Of a DNA stretch of 64,000 bases, positions 44,801-56,222 are shown in pieces (the stretch's first letter is position 1; every line of letters begins with the position of its first letter). Location: contig MOWL01000067.1 of NCBI GenBank assembly GCA_002110485.1, forward strand, positions 4,092,001-4,156,000. The letters run 5' to 3'. The position numbers were made by a program, and so were the translations under genes. Source of the stretch: Emergomyces orientalis (lineage: Eukaryota; Ascomycota; Eurotiomycetes; Onygenales; Ajellomycetaceae). Below the pieces are notes generated by a model, which was given only the letters and a program-made list of their open reading frames with translations, was not told the origin of the DNA and made no database searches.

Positions 44801-45942
44801 GCAACATGCAAGACTGTTCACACACGTGCTACCGGAAAGATAATTTTGTCCAGCATCTCGTTCGAGAGCACAAAATGTCAGAACCGAAAATTAAAGCTTC
44901 CAGAGGCCGTGGAAGTGGGAACAGTAAAGGACCAGCCAAGAAGATGGATAACCAGCAAAGCTCGGCTCATGACCAGGGAGTAGACCAAGTGTGGAAGTTG
45001 GTTGAAGAATGCCACCATATTACAACCAAGCTTCCCAAGGACGAGGCATGTCGATTCTGTGACAACGTCTGCAACAGTTGGAAGAAGCTCTCTGTGCACA
45101 TGGCAAAGCATATGGAGCAAATCGCCATGCCAGTCCTTGGCCTTGTGAAACAGCGAACAATATATGCAGATACGCTTCTCAGTCCTATCGAGCTAGGAAG
45201 CTACCCGCCACAGCCGAAATCTGGTAATGGCCAATCACCAATAATGAGCCCGCTTCCAGGCCCAACACCCTACCAGAATTCCTTCCAATCAGATCAAACA
45301 GTTAACGCTAGCGTTGATCATTCAACCTACTACAACTCGACCGCACAAAACGCGGAAAGTTATGCAGCTACCCAGTCTCCCCTATTAGCTGACCACCTCC
45401 AGATGCACGCCGTGCAGACTGAGCTTACTGCTGTCTCCCTGGGAATGGGAGGGAGGTCAATTTCAGCTGGTGGACAGAGCTACAATCTCTCCCCTTATTC
45501 ACAGTCAGCTTCGCCATCAGTTAGCGATCAAAATGTGTATCCAGTTACGACTGGTGCCAACCAACAATTCAGCCCTCAACCCTCTTCCGCTACATACCCA
45601 CCTCCGTATAACGCCGCGTCGCGACGGCACGAATTACCAATTTCGGACACCACCCAGGCCCCGGTTGGTGCAACGATATACGACCTGAATGTCTCGGTGG
45701 CCGCCTCCAACAGTACGGCATATGAAAATCAGCAACAAATGTATGCGTCACCAGTTGAGAACGCTGGGTATGTCTATCAGCAGAACCAAGACGGGATGGG
45801 ACCGTCAGGGGTTCTACATTACAATGATGTCCCGGCTACCGTTCAGTACCCGGTGGTTTCAGGGCCCAGTGTCGGTGCCACAGGCCAGGCGGAAAGGTAT
45901 GGCCAGCACCGTGGCGGGCCATATCAATATCAGAACCAGTGA
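41893..45942 (+). CDS. C2H2 zinc-finger protein, 1349 residues
   Basis: A single-exon gene for a probable nuclear DNA- or RNA-binding protein. The N-terminal 850 residues are Ser/Pro/Asn-rich and disordered, with a short acidic block (about residues 753-763, eight Asp then DEDEP). Zinc-finger-like segments follow: CSLCF near 908 with HVH ligands, CTFPNC...DWVRHESERH near 940-965, CNMQDC...NFVQHLVREH near 970-992, and CRFC...LSVHMAKH near 1055-1077. The C-terminal 250 residues are Gln/Tyr/Pro-rich, activation-domain-like. The fingers are irregular in spacing, a known fungal-specific arrangement. The finger order and the motif DWxRHExxxHxQLxxWxC recur in the next gene (48635-52146), suggesting a shared origin. 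Target genes cannot be inferred. Confidence 0.85.
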   Translation: MSAATSSPRSIENQSPNLSAFKAQIYSDPFLPNPSNSEDQLTLGPDGDSATVNLSELENHHPNGQLSGEGFNTGSLPVSPNNLYLPGGSKGGTQPNTNLSSNVHSPTSHQDFLSPSDYAENGYSDFSSYGSPEIDHPFFLEPECGLHPESEPLTLPISETLEHHIPQDNKPAGLSNEQSLDTTTLTASQLLSPGLTNTPSPGSDAQKIDHSDMCNGRDRAHRPSRMDIPAHRFQQTPTLTTTSPCSDTLEVNSFSHGDRPTSPIVKVSSYTRGDSPSRNDGLMSQRSDKRGRTTLSSSHLAPTDNKHEYEYDDDDESHYVGSHYRSISVPTSSLRADDGSWVANSSTGQKGLDPSSRGAVYVPSPKEMMEQRKREQKNADVEQWLSVSEANSEVEDNGVSGRRPRRRNKLVTLRRRAKSTGDPSATHQQFFDDSKIPGPGVLIDEDSGLEDREDDDDSDASDSIPETPPANVNLDTRDEPPEGGYFPPAINDDENQNAEPLPRQFIRARPWQDPLRNPHIDDTRHQPSNSNAAIARFGRAAENIETASRAATWGTTRRMSESDARNLHASNGSFNPSYVDKEKKHTRRNSIFKHTNKLLPKRSNSSAKRKLAESAQQQPSIESSEKAKSKDSREGGLTSPVQPQRKPSFTRSPKSPLTTGNAVWAMTGQIAAVGGGGPVGASSPSSSSNPWNNFMRRSRSKSDLPKVSKSPGSGGLIELMTNFGGPPVPTLASPLQDKALAPSPMSGRGLNDDDDDDDDEDEPMGDRGVTMDFAVRADPIVPTLEGFKTQIQQLNPRLKSPALIERFAQEQVRRYKKLVDLKLQHVQAVRMQKCAAGKHCFEQGGEATMLPPRISSKDPDSTYAQFQVSGSAEPDDDLSGFGEGTVSAALFPHGVPLPPVKRLPAQFECSLCFKVKSFQKPSDWTKHVHEDVMPFTCTFPNCTEPKSFKRKADWVRHESERHRQLEWWTCNMQDCSHTCYRKDNFVQHLVREHKMSEPKIKASRGRGSGNSKGPAKKMDNQQSSAHDQGVDQVWKLVEECHHITTKLPKDEACRFCDNVCNSWKKLSVHMAKHMEQIAMPVLGLVKQRTIYADTLLSPIELGSYPPQPKSGNGQSPIMSPLPGPTPYQNSFQSDQTVNASVDHSTYYNSTAQNAESYAATQSPLLADHLQMHAVQTELTAVSLGMGGRSISAGGQSYNLSPYSQSASPSVSDQNVYPVTTGANQQFSPQPSSATYPPPYNAASRRHELPISDTTQAPVGATIYDLNVSVAASNSTAYENQQQMYASPVENAGYVYQQNQDGMGPSGVLHYNDVPATVQYPVVSGPSVGATGQAERYGQHRGGPYQYQNQ

Positions 45943-48634
45943 TTATTGCTAAGATTTGCTGCGATTTCTGGTCCATATTTTCTCTCTCAGAATATGTCAT
46001 CGAACATTTCCTCTTTCTTTTTTTCCTATTCTTTCCTTTCTTTTTCTTCTCCTTTTTGCTCGGTTAATCTCCCCATTCAGCCTTCAGGGTTTCGCTTTCC
46101 CATGAATGTTTTCTCGAGCCTAACATTCCGCATATTGCTTAACTCCCAGCCAATATCCACCTCGTTATGTCTCCCTTTTGCCATACCCCCTAGTTGCCCA
46201 TTTATGTTTTATTTTGTGGTTTTCAAGGGTACTTTTCCATCAGACGTTTTTCTTTTCCTTCCATGCACATTTTGTCGGGGTTCACTCCAGTCACTCAATG
46301 GCTTGCTATTAGCAAAATGACCGTCCCTTTGCCCTTACCTCGGTTGTTTTTCGCGTGCATTTTACGACTTCCCCGGAAATGTATTCGCGTTATTCATGAA
46401 TTTAGCGTATCGTCATATACAGACACGAATTCCTATGTCCTTGCCCATGGCATTGTTATATTCGTTGTTAGAAATGAATATATGTATGTATATATTTTTC
46501 GATATTCTTTGCACCCTTTTTTTTTCGTCTACCAGTTAGGGTATGCCATTCCCGCCCGGACGAGATTAAATTAATATGACGGGATTTCTCCTCCTTCTCT
46601 TACGATGTATTTTACCTCTGCTGGTCTATCTGTTCCAGCGCATCTTCCCGGGCCAGATATGGAAGATAAAATGTTTTGGGGCGCAACTCTGCTTGCTCAT
46701 ATGCTGGGAATGCGTTACTTTTCGTTCTTGGAAAAGAGCACCGTGCGCCGGAGCCAAGGAATTCGAATTATTATATATTTTAGTTTTCCAGTTCATCGAA
46801 GCAAATATGCCTTTCCCTTGTGGGCTGGTTTTCCTAGGTTTTTTCTGCAGGGCATGGTTCGAAATGAACTAGTAATTATTATGTCCGATGGATCACCCTG
46901 CTCTCAAGCATCGACCGAGATATGTACTAAGACAGGGCTTCGGTTTGGTTGGTTGTGGATGGAAGTTCTCAAGTTCTCAAGTTCTCAAGTTCTCAAGGTT
47001 TTGTGTTGCGGAACCCGATCAGGACTAGCGTACAACTAGGCTTTCAGGCAGCAGAGCAATTGTCTCGTTATCGGATGGTAATAATACGTAAAAATGGCCT
47101 CCTGCGCGCTGTATCAGAGTGTACAGCGCGTAATGGGGCTCTCACACCCATGATCTGCTGAGCCTCAATACATCCCATGCATCAAAACCCCCCATTAAAA
47201 AACCTCTCCTGGGCACATCAGGAAGTCCATCTTTCGGTGTCCAAGAGGCGGCTTGTTTGGATGACCTGCATCTTAAGCCCCTCCACAAAGGTCAGGGTCT
47301 GCTCCAATCAGCAAATACGGGTCTCGGCCACAATTCCCGGTGTGATTGACACTCAGACGACAACCTGCGCCCTGGGGCGCCCGCCAGGACTGGGCTCAAC
47401 CTCCCCTTCTGGATTCCTATCCATCCGTGAGATTCCAAAAATTTCAACACTGGCGTCCATCCTATTTGCTCAAACCAAACCCGGACATTTTTGTTTCTTT
47501 GCTTTTTCTTTTCCTCTCCCCCTTCCATTCTTCCATTCCACTTCTCCACAAATGGGGATAGACGCGGGAATAATTCTTGAGAGTCCCAGGCGGGTTCTGC
47601 CAATCAGTCATCCGCATGTAATTCACTCGTTTTAATCCTCATCTGTTATTTTGCATACTTCATTTTATATGCATGCGTTGTGCTTGATACCCATTTGTTC
47701 CACCTGCAGCGCCAACCTTGTCACATTTCTTCCTGCTTGCTTTTTGTGTTGACTTGTTTCGTTTCCTCTCTCGCCACGAAGATCTGGAACCGGAACCTGC
47801 CGCCAATGGGTATTCGAAAGGGGGTTCATTGGTAGCATACCAACTCACATACGGCGGGGAGCGAACAGATTTTTATCCTATTGCCTTTTTATCCTATTTC
47901 TTCTTCCCTCGGGTCTCCTCTTACACCGCCACGTCGAGCTTAGGGCGACCCGCCGAACGGAGATCTCGAAAGAAAAACATCAAACCCGGTAAACTAAAGA
48001 GGCCTAGGTCGAGGGCCTCACTCCTCTGGGATTTTGGGCGTTTGCATAGGTCCAGTCAGCATAAGCACTTTATTGTTGAAGGATTGCCAGTGTGCCCTCA
48101 CTTTTAAGTTTCCCGCTTCTGAGACCCATATATGTTCTGCCTCTCTGTATCTATATTTCAACTTTTTATTTATTTTAATTTACTTCTTGTTGCTTTGCCT
48201 ATCTCGCACTGGAGGGAAACTCACGAGCCCAGTCGTCGTATCTTTTTTTTGTGTCTTGAGCTTCATTCATTCCGCTTGCCTGCTCCTACCTCTATTTCCA
48301 GAGACTTTTTATCCTTCCCAGCTCAGTTTCTTCGATTCCTCTCCCTCGTAGCCTTGGGCTGCTCGTCCTGTTTTACACTTTTTATAATTATTCTTTGCGG
48401 CCCGCCCACTCACCATAACCTTAGCTCCATAATCCTTTCTACGGTGTATCGGACGGTTCATATCAGCCTGCATTGCAGCTGCAAACTTCCGCTCGAACCC
48501 CCTGGCACGTATCTGCACGTAAATGCGAAACGATAGGAACGGAACCCTCTCGTACAGTTTTAATTTACTCGTTCTTTTTATATCTGATCTAGAACCTTTT
48601 GGTGTCAGACTTGTAAGGCGGGGTTGTCGGCGTC
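45943..48634. other. Intergenic region between the two C2H2 genes
   Basis: No supportable gene in 2.7 kb. The 5' part is pyrimidine-rich trailer of the first zinc-finger gene. Four perfect copies of AAGTTCTC lie at 46963-46994. CGCGCTGTA and TACAGCGCG form a 9-bp inverted repeat around 47105-47131. The last kilobase is a T/C-rich leader region. Confidence 0.4.
46963..46994. repeat. AAGTTCTC x4 microsatellite
   Basis: Four perfect 8-bp units in tandem, probably polymorphic by slippage. No coding context. Confidence 0.85.
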
Positions 48635-50926
48635 ATGGCTCAAAATTATCGTTTACATCCCTCGCGCCGGCAAAGGATACTCCATATCACTGTAAGAATG
48701 ATACATCTTCCTTTTGAACTTTTTAATCCCATGTGTTTACATGTCTTATAATCCTCAGAAAATTGCATATTAACAAGAAGCTTCACTTCAAGTGGACCAG
48801 TGCGTATTGTGGTGTGGCATCATCTATGTGATTGGACTAACTAATATATTGTCTTTATTCTCCCCAGGTGCCGGACGAGGATGCACCAATAACCCTCGGT
48901 GGCAAGTCAGACTGGGATAGCGGAGATGCCTTTCAAGGGATGATGGACGTGGATGCTTCCCAACACATTAACACTACTTCCTACAACAATTTGGGGCCTG
49001 CACCAGCATCCTCACCTTACGAAACAGATTCACGCTCACATCCGGTGCCCTCCCCATCGTGGTCGTTTGTTTCTAACTCATTTAACTGTAATACGCTCGA
49101 GCAAGATTCCACCACTAATCTTAATTCCCCCTATCAAGAGGCGTGGAATTCGGTGCGAGTTACGGGCATTCCTGAGAACGCAGTCCCACAGCACGAACAT
49201 AAAAGACAAAGGATTAGCATCCCAGATGTGAGCTTGTCGGACAACTTTAGAAGAATGTCGTCCGAGTTAGGTAGTCAAGTCAATGGCCATCCAGCTTCTG
49301 ACTCTGGTTATGCCAGCATGAGCGCTACGTCGATGTCCGTCATCAGCCCCTTCCCAGTCGTCCATGCAATCCATCCGCCGATGATGGAACCCCCTTGTAA
49401 TACAACACATGGCTACTCTCCATTGCAAAATCAATATTTCTACAGTGGTGAGCAACAACAATCTAATGGGCAAGGTAACACCGAAACCATACCGCAAATG
49501 AACAATCCGCAGTTTGCATGCGATGTAGATAGGTGCGAATGGACTGGGAAATGTCAGTCAGATAAAAAGTGAAGTTTTTCCCCTTAGATATGATGAACAC
49601 GATCAACGATGACCCTGCTAATATGCAACCCCACAGAAAGCACATGATACGTCATCAAAAACGTTTCCACTGCCGTCATAAGGGGTGCACTCGAAAAGAG
49701 GGCTTCGGGACCATAAACGACCTAGAGAGACATGAGAGATGTATTCACAAAATAGAACCGAAGCATGGAAACAAAAGGGAGTTCAAGTGCTTTGCGAAAA
49801 ATTGTACGAAAAAGGAAAAGATCTGGCCTCGGTACGATAATTTCAAACAACACCTTAAGCGCATGCATAAGGACGAGGATATTGAAGAACTTGTCCAGCG
49901 GTATGGCCTTTTTTCTTTTCCTTTTCTTTTATCTTGTCCTTTTTTTTTTTTTTTTTTTTTTTTGGGGTGTTTTCCTGCGAATTAATTCAATTTTTCTTCT
50001 GCCCATGTCATATTAATTTACTAACTATCGAAACAGGTCTCAAACTTGGTACGAATCCACGCAGCAGTCAAACCTGAACACTTCACGGGCGCTCAGCTTG
50101 CCTGCTTGTTCCCCTCAACAGGAAGTTATAGATCCAAATAGCTATAGACCAAGTGCGCTCCGAGAGACGAGGCAATTCAATAATCCTCAGTCTCACCCCT
50201 GTGAGGCAATCAGCATGTATGATGGGGCATCTAGCAATACCCCCCAGGATCCACCTCGTATTCGGTCAGAAGACCCGGGCCGTTTTAGCCACCATTTCAA
50301 CTCTACTGTCAACTCGATTCCTGCTGAAACTGCACCTCAAAGTTTTTCCAGTTTAGGCGAGGATTATGGACCTGGAGGGAACGAGGAAATGTATTGGGGT
50401 GATATTACGCTTCAACAAGATAATGGGCAGCCCATCGAAGCCAACGAAGGACATAGACCATCTTCGCCGTTCCTTCGTGAAATGATTGAAGGTCACAGCC
50501 TCCCCTCAGGTTTTGATTCGGTCACAGAGGCCGTATTGGGCTTGTTTAAAGCCTTGGGAAGAGATATGCCCAAGCCACGATCAGGGCTACCACAAAACGG
50601 AAACGACAATGGTTTATTTAAACCCGCCGATGCCGACGCTGCTGCTAATGTTTCGGAGCCAGCTATTCCCTCCGACATGCCCTCTTATGTTGACTTACTT
50701 AATGATGGGTCAAAAAAATCCAGGGATAACGCCCTACGTGAGCTACTCAAGGCAAGTCTAAAGCATTTGGAGGCATCACAAGCGAATACAGATGTACCGC
50801 CGCCAGAAAAAGCTCCTCAGACCGCTAAGGATGGTTCTCTGCGACGTCGCGGGAAAAAAACCTTTGTTTGCATATATCAAGGGTGTACGCGAGAGACTGG
50901 ACGGTTATCTGAGATGAAGTATGTTT

Positions 50927-50958
<32 letters not shown>

Positions 50959-52146
50959 CACCTCTCTAAGGAAGGTTCGTTGATTGCTAACCAAAACTCT
51001 AGGAAGCACGAGAAACGCCACTCTCGACCATACGGGTGTACTTATCCCAGGTGCTTTAAGAGTTTCGGAAGTAAAAACGACTGGAAACGTCACGAGAACA
51101 CGCAGCATTTCCAACTCCAGTGTTGGCGTTGTCCAGTAAAGATTCCTCCGATAAATGAGGGAGCGGGCAACGATGAGACATTAATGGAAGGACCAGACCA
51201 GGAGGATTTTCCTCAGACTTTCCCTCTGGATCGTACTCGGATTGACTGTGCCCGCATCTTTGATCGCAAAGACAAATTCTGTCACCATCTCCAATCCGAA
51301 CACTTTTACGACGAGCGTCAGGCGAAGCAGATCGCAAAAGATAATGAAATTGGACGAAATGGGCAGTTCAAATTCTGGTGTGGGTTTTGTCGCAAGCTCA
51401 TAAAGCTGAATAAAGAGGGGCTGGATGCTTGGGACGAACGGTTTGATCACATTGACAATGAGCATTTTAAGAAGAAACAAAATATTGGCGCTTGGCTTCA
51501 CCCAGAGGGCCACCTTACCAAGAAATGTGAAGAGACAGAAGAAATGGCAGGGGACAGGTCGGAAACTTCTGAGGAACGCGAGAGCGTTGAGGAAGAGGGT
51601 GCGAACTGCAGAAACAGCAACGGTGGGGAAGAAGAGCGCACGAAAGATAAGGGGCCTGTCGCTCTCACGGTACCCATCCGTAATACCCCCGTCTCTATTC
51701 AGCCATTTGCCGCCGATTCCAACCGTGGACGTGCCCACCGCTCACCAGTTTCTGCAGTTACTCGTCAGGCCGCAGCAGGGGCGGCACGAAAGGCCAACCT
51801 CGCACAACCCTCCAAGCGGAAATACGATGATGGTATGGCGAGTTCACCCCCAGGTAACAATACTGTTGCCCATCGAACTTTACCTTTGAGTTCATCGCCA
51901 ATGATGGGTGCTCCTCAACAGCAAATGATATCACAGCAGGTAGCAATGCCTAGCCGAAGGGGAGGAGCCTATCCAAGAGCCTTCCACCCATTCGTGCCAA
52001 ACGACGATTACATTAATTTGAATGGTCTTATTCCGATCGAGAATAATTTTCCAATGTGTGCACTTATCACTTGTGTAAGTCCAGTGTCACCTTTTATTCC
52101 AAATGTCCTCACCTCCTTTCTTCCCCCACTCTTTCTCACTCGCTAG
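48635..52146 (+). CDS. C2H2 zinc-finger protein, five exons
   Basis: A probable nuclear zinc-finger protein of about 1015 residues. Exons: 48635-48691, 48868-49568, 49637-49900, 50037-50918 and 51003 to about 52146, with donors GTAAGA, GTGAAG, GTATGG and GTATGT and consistent phases. Two introns (49901-50036, 50919-51002) carry T-runs of more than 20 nt. Finger group 1 is split by intron 2 (CDVDRCEW...KHMIRHQKRF, then CRHKGC...DLERHERCIH and CFAKNC...NFKQHLKRMH). Finger group 2 near residues 615-745 includes CIYQGC...HEKRH, CTYPRC...DWKRHENTQH and RKDKFCHHLQSEH, plus CGFC...H...H. The 3' end is uncertain: a GTAAGT at about 52075 could splice to a short last exon. Exon 1 is only 19 codons and could belong to an alternative start. 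Confidence 0.78.
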
Positions 52147-53180
52147 AGAAATGATATATAAAAAAAGAAGAGCGAACATGAGAAAAACGCTCGTGCAAAC
52201 ATATACAACACCCTCTCCCCTCGCTTTATGTTATACCCATTGACTAGGTGTGTTGATTGTAGTGCAAATGCCCCTCCGGGACAAGTGAATATATGATTCA
52301 ACTTGCAGCGAGGTGTGTCTTCTGCAATCATGCTCCTTGCCTAGATTGCAAGGTTGGCAGTATTATACCACCTCATACTTTTGCATCTTAAATGCAACCA
52401 AGTTTCTTCGATCGCCACGGCGTCCTTTCTATACCGTATAGATATATATTTATACCTCTGGGATACCTCGATTTGGGGAGTTTTACGATTTTATCGTTAT
52501 ATTTAGCTCTGTATTAAACATCCAAAAAAAATTTGGGATTTTTATTATCATTTTATGACAGGATATAAGAAAGAAGTTTGCGGATGCTGCTACAGCTTTC
52601 GTCGAAGTTGAGATTTGTTGGTTGCTTGGGGTAGTTTTGATTGGGATGCAAATTGAGCATATTTGACATTTTGATTCATGAGATATGATGTTATGACTAT
52701 CTAAATTTCGGGTTTTTGTTTTTTTCTCTCTTTGTTTTCTTGATGGGTATATGTGATTATGAACGATGGTTATGACGGTTATATGTGGCTACGATACGTC
52801 GTTTCAATATTTGGTTGCGATTTACACATCTTTTGTTTTAGACCTCTCTTCGTCTACGACTGGTCGTAAACGATCCCTTTTCTTTAACAGAACTGCCCCA
52901 AAGCCTCAAATTCTCTGGGTGCTTAGTTCATCCTCCGGGTTAAACTAAGTCGGGTATATATACTATCTTTTAAGGGTTTTGGGCATATTTCGCGTTTTGA
53001 TGACATCTGCTTTATTTTTCTGTCATTCTTGGCTTCTTTCATATAAAATCTCGGTCATTTCGACTATTTCCGAATGCAGGGAGATAAACTCATCATTGGT
53101 ACTTATTTCACATAAAATCCTCATTCGTCCTCGCCATACAGCATCACAAGCATACATCTACATCATTACACCACACAAAC
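52147..53180. other. Convergent 3' region, no gene
   Basis: This kilobase holds the 3' ends of the zinc-finger gene and the NAD(P)HX dehydratase gene. It is T-rich with several candidate polyadenylation contexts. No open frame with protein character. Confidence 0.5.
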
Positions 53181-55083
53181 TCACAATTTCGCCTCCCCGG
53201 GCTCTCCGATCAAATCCAAGAAGCTCCCGTGCACTTCATCCGTCAAATCACTCGCTTGCATGCTCCTCCCCTTTGCTACAAACGCCCTCCTCGAGCATTC
53301 CCTTGTAATCGCACTCCCCGCCCACGCAACCAGCAAAAGCGTTGCAGGCCTAGATAATTTCTTCTTCTTTTTACCACCTTCCTGTTCTCCACCACCACTT
53401 CCTTCCCCACCAAGTGAAAGTTCCCTCTCAACATCCTGTCTGGATAGCTCCTTTTCACCAGCTTCCGTCTCAGATTCCCCAGTCTCCCACAACCCCTCAT
53501 GATATGCTTGTCGCCATGCAAGCAGCGTCCCCAACGACCCCGTCAACGTATCCCCCTGCCCGCCACTCCTCTTCAACCCACCCCGCACGTTACATACGAC
53601 AGTAGCAATACCATTGGAAATCGTATCATGGGCCCCCTTCTGTATAATCGTCACGCCACCTAGCGCATTAGATAGACGCTTGCAGGCCTCCGACTTGCCC
53701 GCATCGTTATCTGATACGGATGAAACATCTGCACCCAAGGCTTTCGCCAGCCGCGCAAATTCCACAACGTTAGGCGTCAGAATACACTCTGCATAGCCGT
53801 GAATGAGATCTGGATGCTTTTGGACGAGAAGCAGAGCGTCCGCGTCTAGGACGATGGGAATTTCTTTTGAGCGGGCCTCTGTGATGATTTCGATGACTAT
53901 CTCTTGCGTTGTTGGGTCCCGGCCGAGACCGGGGCCGATGACAAGGACATGTAGACGGGATAGAAAGGAGACTATGGGTTCCGCGAGCGCACGGGCGTCT
54001 GGGGGTGGTATGGGGTTGTTGGAGAATGAGGAGAGTGCGCTGGATGATTGGAGGATTGGGTGTACCATCAGATTTGGGGAGTAGGATTTTATTACCTGGA
54101 TAATGTTCCCTTGTTAGAAAACGGTTATATAAAGGATTTTTGGTTGGAGTGAGTGAGAAAACGTACTGGTGCTGCCGATGGTTCGCAGATAACATGGCTC
54201 TATATTATTAACATTAGGCTGAGTATGGGGTCTTTTGGGGGGAGTAACACTCCAGGTTGTCTGCTTTATCCGACTTACCATGTCGCAGCCTATATGACAC
54301 AGTTAAAAGAATTGAGTTAGCTAATCTAGCCCGTAATATATAATAAACGAAAGTCCCGAAACTGGAAGGACGGGTAGACAGAGTGGAGGAAAAAGGAAAC
54401 CTACCAAGCCTTGCAGACGCCATTGCGGAGAAATATGGAGCCCCTGTATAACTGCAATGTTTAGGTTGGTATCAGCGCTTTTGCTCTAGTCTTAATTTAA
54501 ATGGGACAAGTTTCCCATAGAGAAAACACCCATGTTATCAAATAAACAACGTGAGAGAGATGAGACGACAATCGGCGAATTCAGAGCAGAGGCCAAAAAG
54601 CCTCTGGTACACAATCCATCATTACGTTAATAAATGGGACACAAAAGTCCTCAAACACTTTAAGACCTAATAATTGCCTCCTATATCATATGTCTCCTCA
54701 TATGATATGTTGGGAAGCAAGGCAAAAAGCAATTTAGCGGAGGGAGTACACACTCTGCGCTTCCTCCGATAACTGCGACACGGCCAAGTTGTCCTGTCTT
54801 GCGCCATCAGTTCAACATTCGCAAGTATAAATAAAGTCCACTACTCAAAGGCCTGATGTAGCAAGAAAGGGGTATTTCCCGTTCATAAAGTTACAAGCCC
54901 ACAGATCCTATTTCATTCCATAGAGCCAGCCGAGTAGTAGGCACCATATCACCGAAGGAATGGGACGGGGGAAAACGAAGCCATCCGTTCTCATCAGTAG
55001 AACTCACCTTTATGGAACTTCTCCAGCATGGGCGGGATAATCCTGCGCACATTGGCAAGCAGTTTCTTCGAGGGGCCGGACAT
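53181..55083 (-). CDS. ATP-dependent (S)-NAD(P)H-hydrate dehydratase
   Basis: A metabolite-repair enzyme that dehydrates damaged NADHX/NADPHX using ATP; family of human NAXD (CARKD) and yeast YKL151C. I assemble six exons: 55083-55008, 54793-54754, 54451-54405, 54289-54279, 54199-54167 and 54095-53181, 373 residues, all phases agreeing. The reading gives GRVAVIGGSAEDYTGAPYFS, SHVICEPSAAPVIKSYSPNL, HVLVIGPGLGRDP, CILTPNVVEFARL, TIIQKGAHD and RSGGQGDTLTGSLGTLLAW, the ribokinase-like fold with the catalytic GGQGD anion-hole/base. The fourth exon is only 11 nt and the fifth 33 nt. A Glu/Gly/Lys-rich insertion near residue 290-325 is not part of the core fold. The enzyme normally works with the epimerase encoded elsewhere. 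Confidence 0.92.
54279..54289 (-). other. 11-nt internal microexon of NAD(P)HX dehydratase
   Basis: The 11 nt GCTGCGACATG are bounded by an ATATAG acceptor and a GTAAGT donor on the minus strand. They complete the glycine codon of the previous exon and add Cys-Asp-Met, exactly the residues expected between ASARLG and SHVICEPSA in this family. Without it the frame is lost. Confidence 0.85.
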
Positions 55084-55760
55084 TATTTGGGTTTGGCGGT
55101 GATCTGGCTTCCACATTTGAAGGACGTATGTGTAAAAACCGTCTTTTACACAAGCGTTTTTGATATTGGGCCTATGCGTGTGTTTATCTTCACATATAAT
55201 ATATTTGATGTATGTGTTAAAACGGCCAATTGATTATCACCGGAGATACTATTATGCCTCTATAGCCGAAAGTGCCTTGTTTTCGATGGTGTCCCTACTA
55301 CATACCACGTGAGGGATGACGGAATCGCTGACCAGGTTCGGAACTTTTGACGTCAAACATCGAGGTTGCTTGAAGGATTGTGAGATTCCTGATCGAGGTG
55401 GTGGATGACAGAGGCCCAGGCTCACCAGCGCCCTTTTGGAATAATTTTTTTTGCCCTTTATGGTTTGATTTGATTTTTCTTATGGGCGTTTTGCTGTGCT
55501 TACAATTTCCTGGACGTTTCCCTTGTTCGTTTTCAAACTTGTACTCCGCAGATATTAGATAAACGATTAACTACACAGGTACTAGTTACTGGCCTTGCTA
55601 CGTGAGCAAGAGGAATAAACTTTGTAGCGTTGATCGCGATGGAGATCGATCGACAGGCCACGTCAAAATCATCAACTACCTACAGCCTGTTCTTAAACTC
55701 ACAATTTCATAGCTCAACATTCTTACAGAGAGTATCACTACCTCATTCTTGATAGCGACG
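55084..55760. other. Upstream region of the dehydratase, no gene
   Basis: No gene visible. Short direct repeats around 55124-55220 (a GTATGTGTxAAAAC unit occurs twice) are the only structure noticed. Confidence 0.4.
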
Positions 55761-56222
55761 ATGCATCGCTCTAAGGCGCCCGCTAAAACCTCCGCTAAAA
55801 CCCCTGCTAAAACCCCCGCTAAAACCCCCGCTAAAGCTAGTGCTAAAGCCTCCGATAACGACCATGCTCAGAAGAGCCCCAACCAAGATGTAGAGTATTA
55901 TTCTCCAGCAATGCTAATCCCCCCGATTTATGATGTCGATGAACGAATTCGCGAACTTGAAAACTCTCTTGATCCCGACGATCCTCACTATGAGCGCAAA
56001 GAATTCCACGTCGATATATAAGGAGGGGAAGGTACCTGCTCCAAATAAGACACCCACTTATCTCAGAGATGGCAAAATCATTTCGCGCGAGGAATATCTT
56101 GCAAACCCAATAGGGGCCTGGGAAGAGGTGAGTTCATTTGTCTATATTTCTGTTTCTCAAACATGGCGACGTGGGACTGACTGGTCTCCTACCTCAAATT
56201 ACAGTTCATCTATTACCGCTAG
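55761..56222 (+). CDS. Hypothetical Ala/Lys-repeat small protein
   Basis: I do not recognise this gene. ATG 55761 is followed by a histone-H1-like tail of PAKT/SAKT repeats encoded by 12-bp units (gctaaaaccccc type, about 55782-55850). Reading straight on, the frame stops at 56021 after 87 codons. A spliced model with exons 55761-55889, 56023-56127 and 56205-56222 (donors GTAGAG and GTGAGT) gives 83 residues and joins smoothly into EGKVPAPNKTPTYLRDGKI, which reads like conserved protein. Either model is possible, and a frameshift relic cannot be excluded. Lys/Ala repeats suggest nucleic-acid or chromatin binding, but that is only composition. Confidence 0.38.

Noticed and set aside
49569..49636. 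Stop codon in the second C2H2 gene suggesting a pseudogene
   Set aside because: The stop lies inside a 68-bp intron with a branch-like CTAAT and a CACAG acceptor; splicing restores a finger (DKKKHMIRHQKRF).
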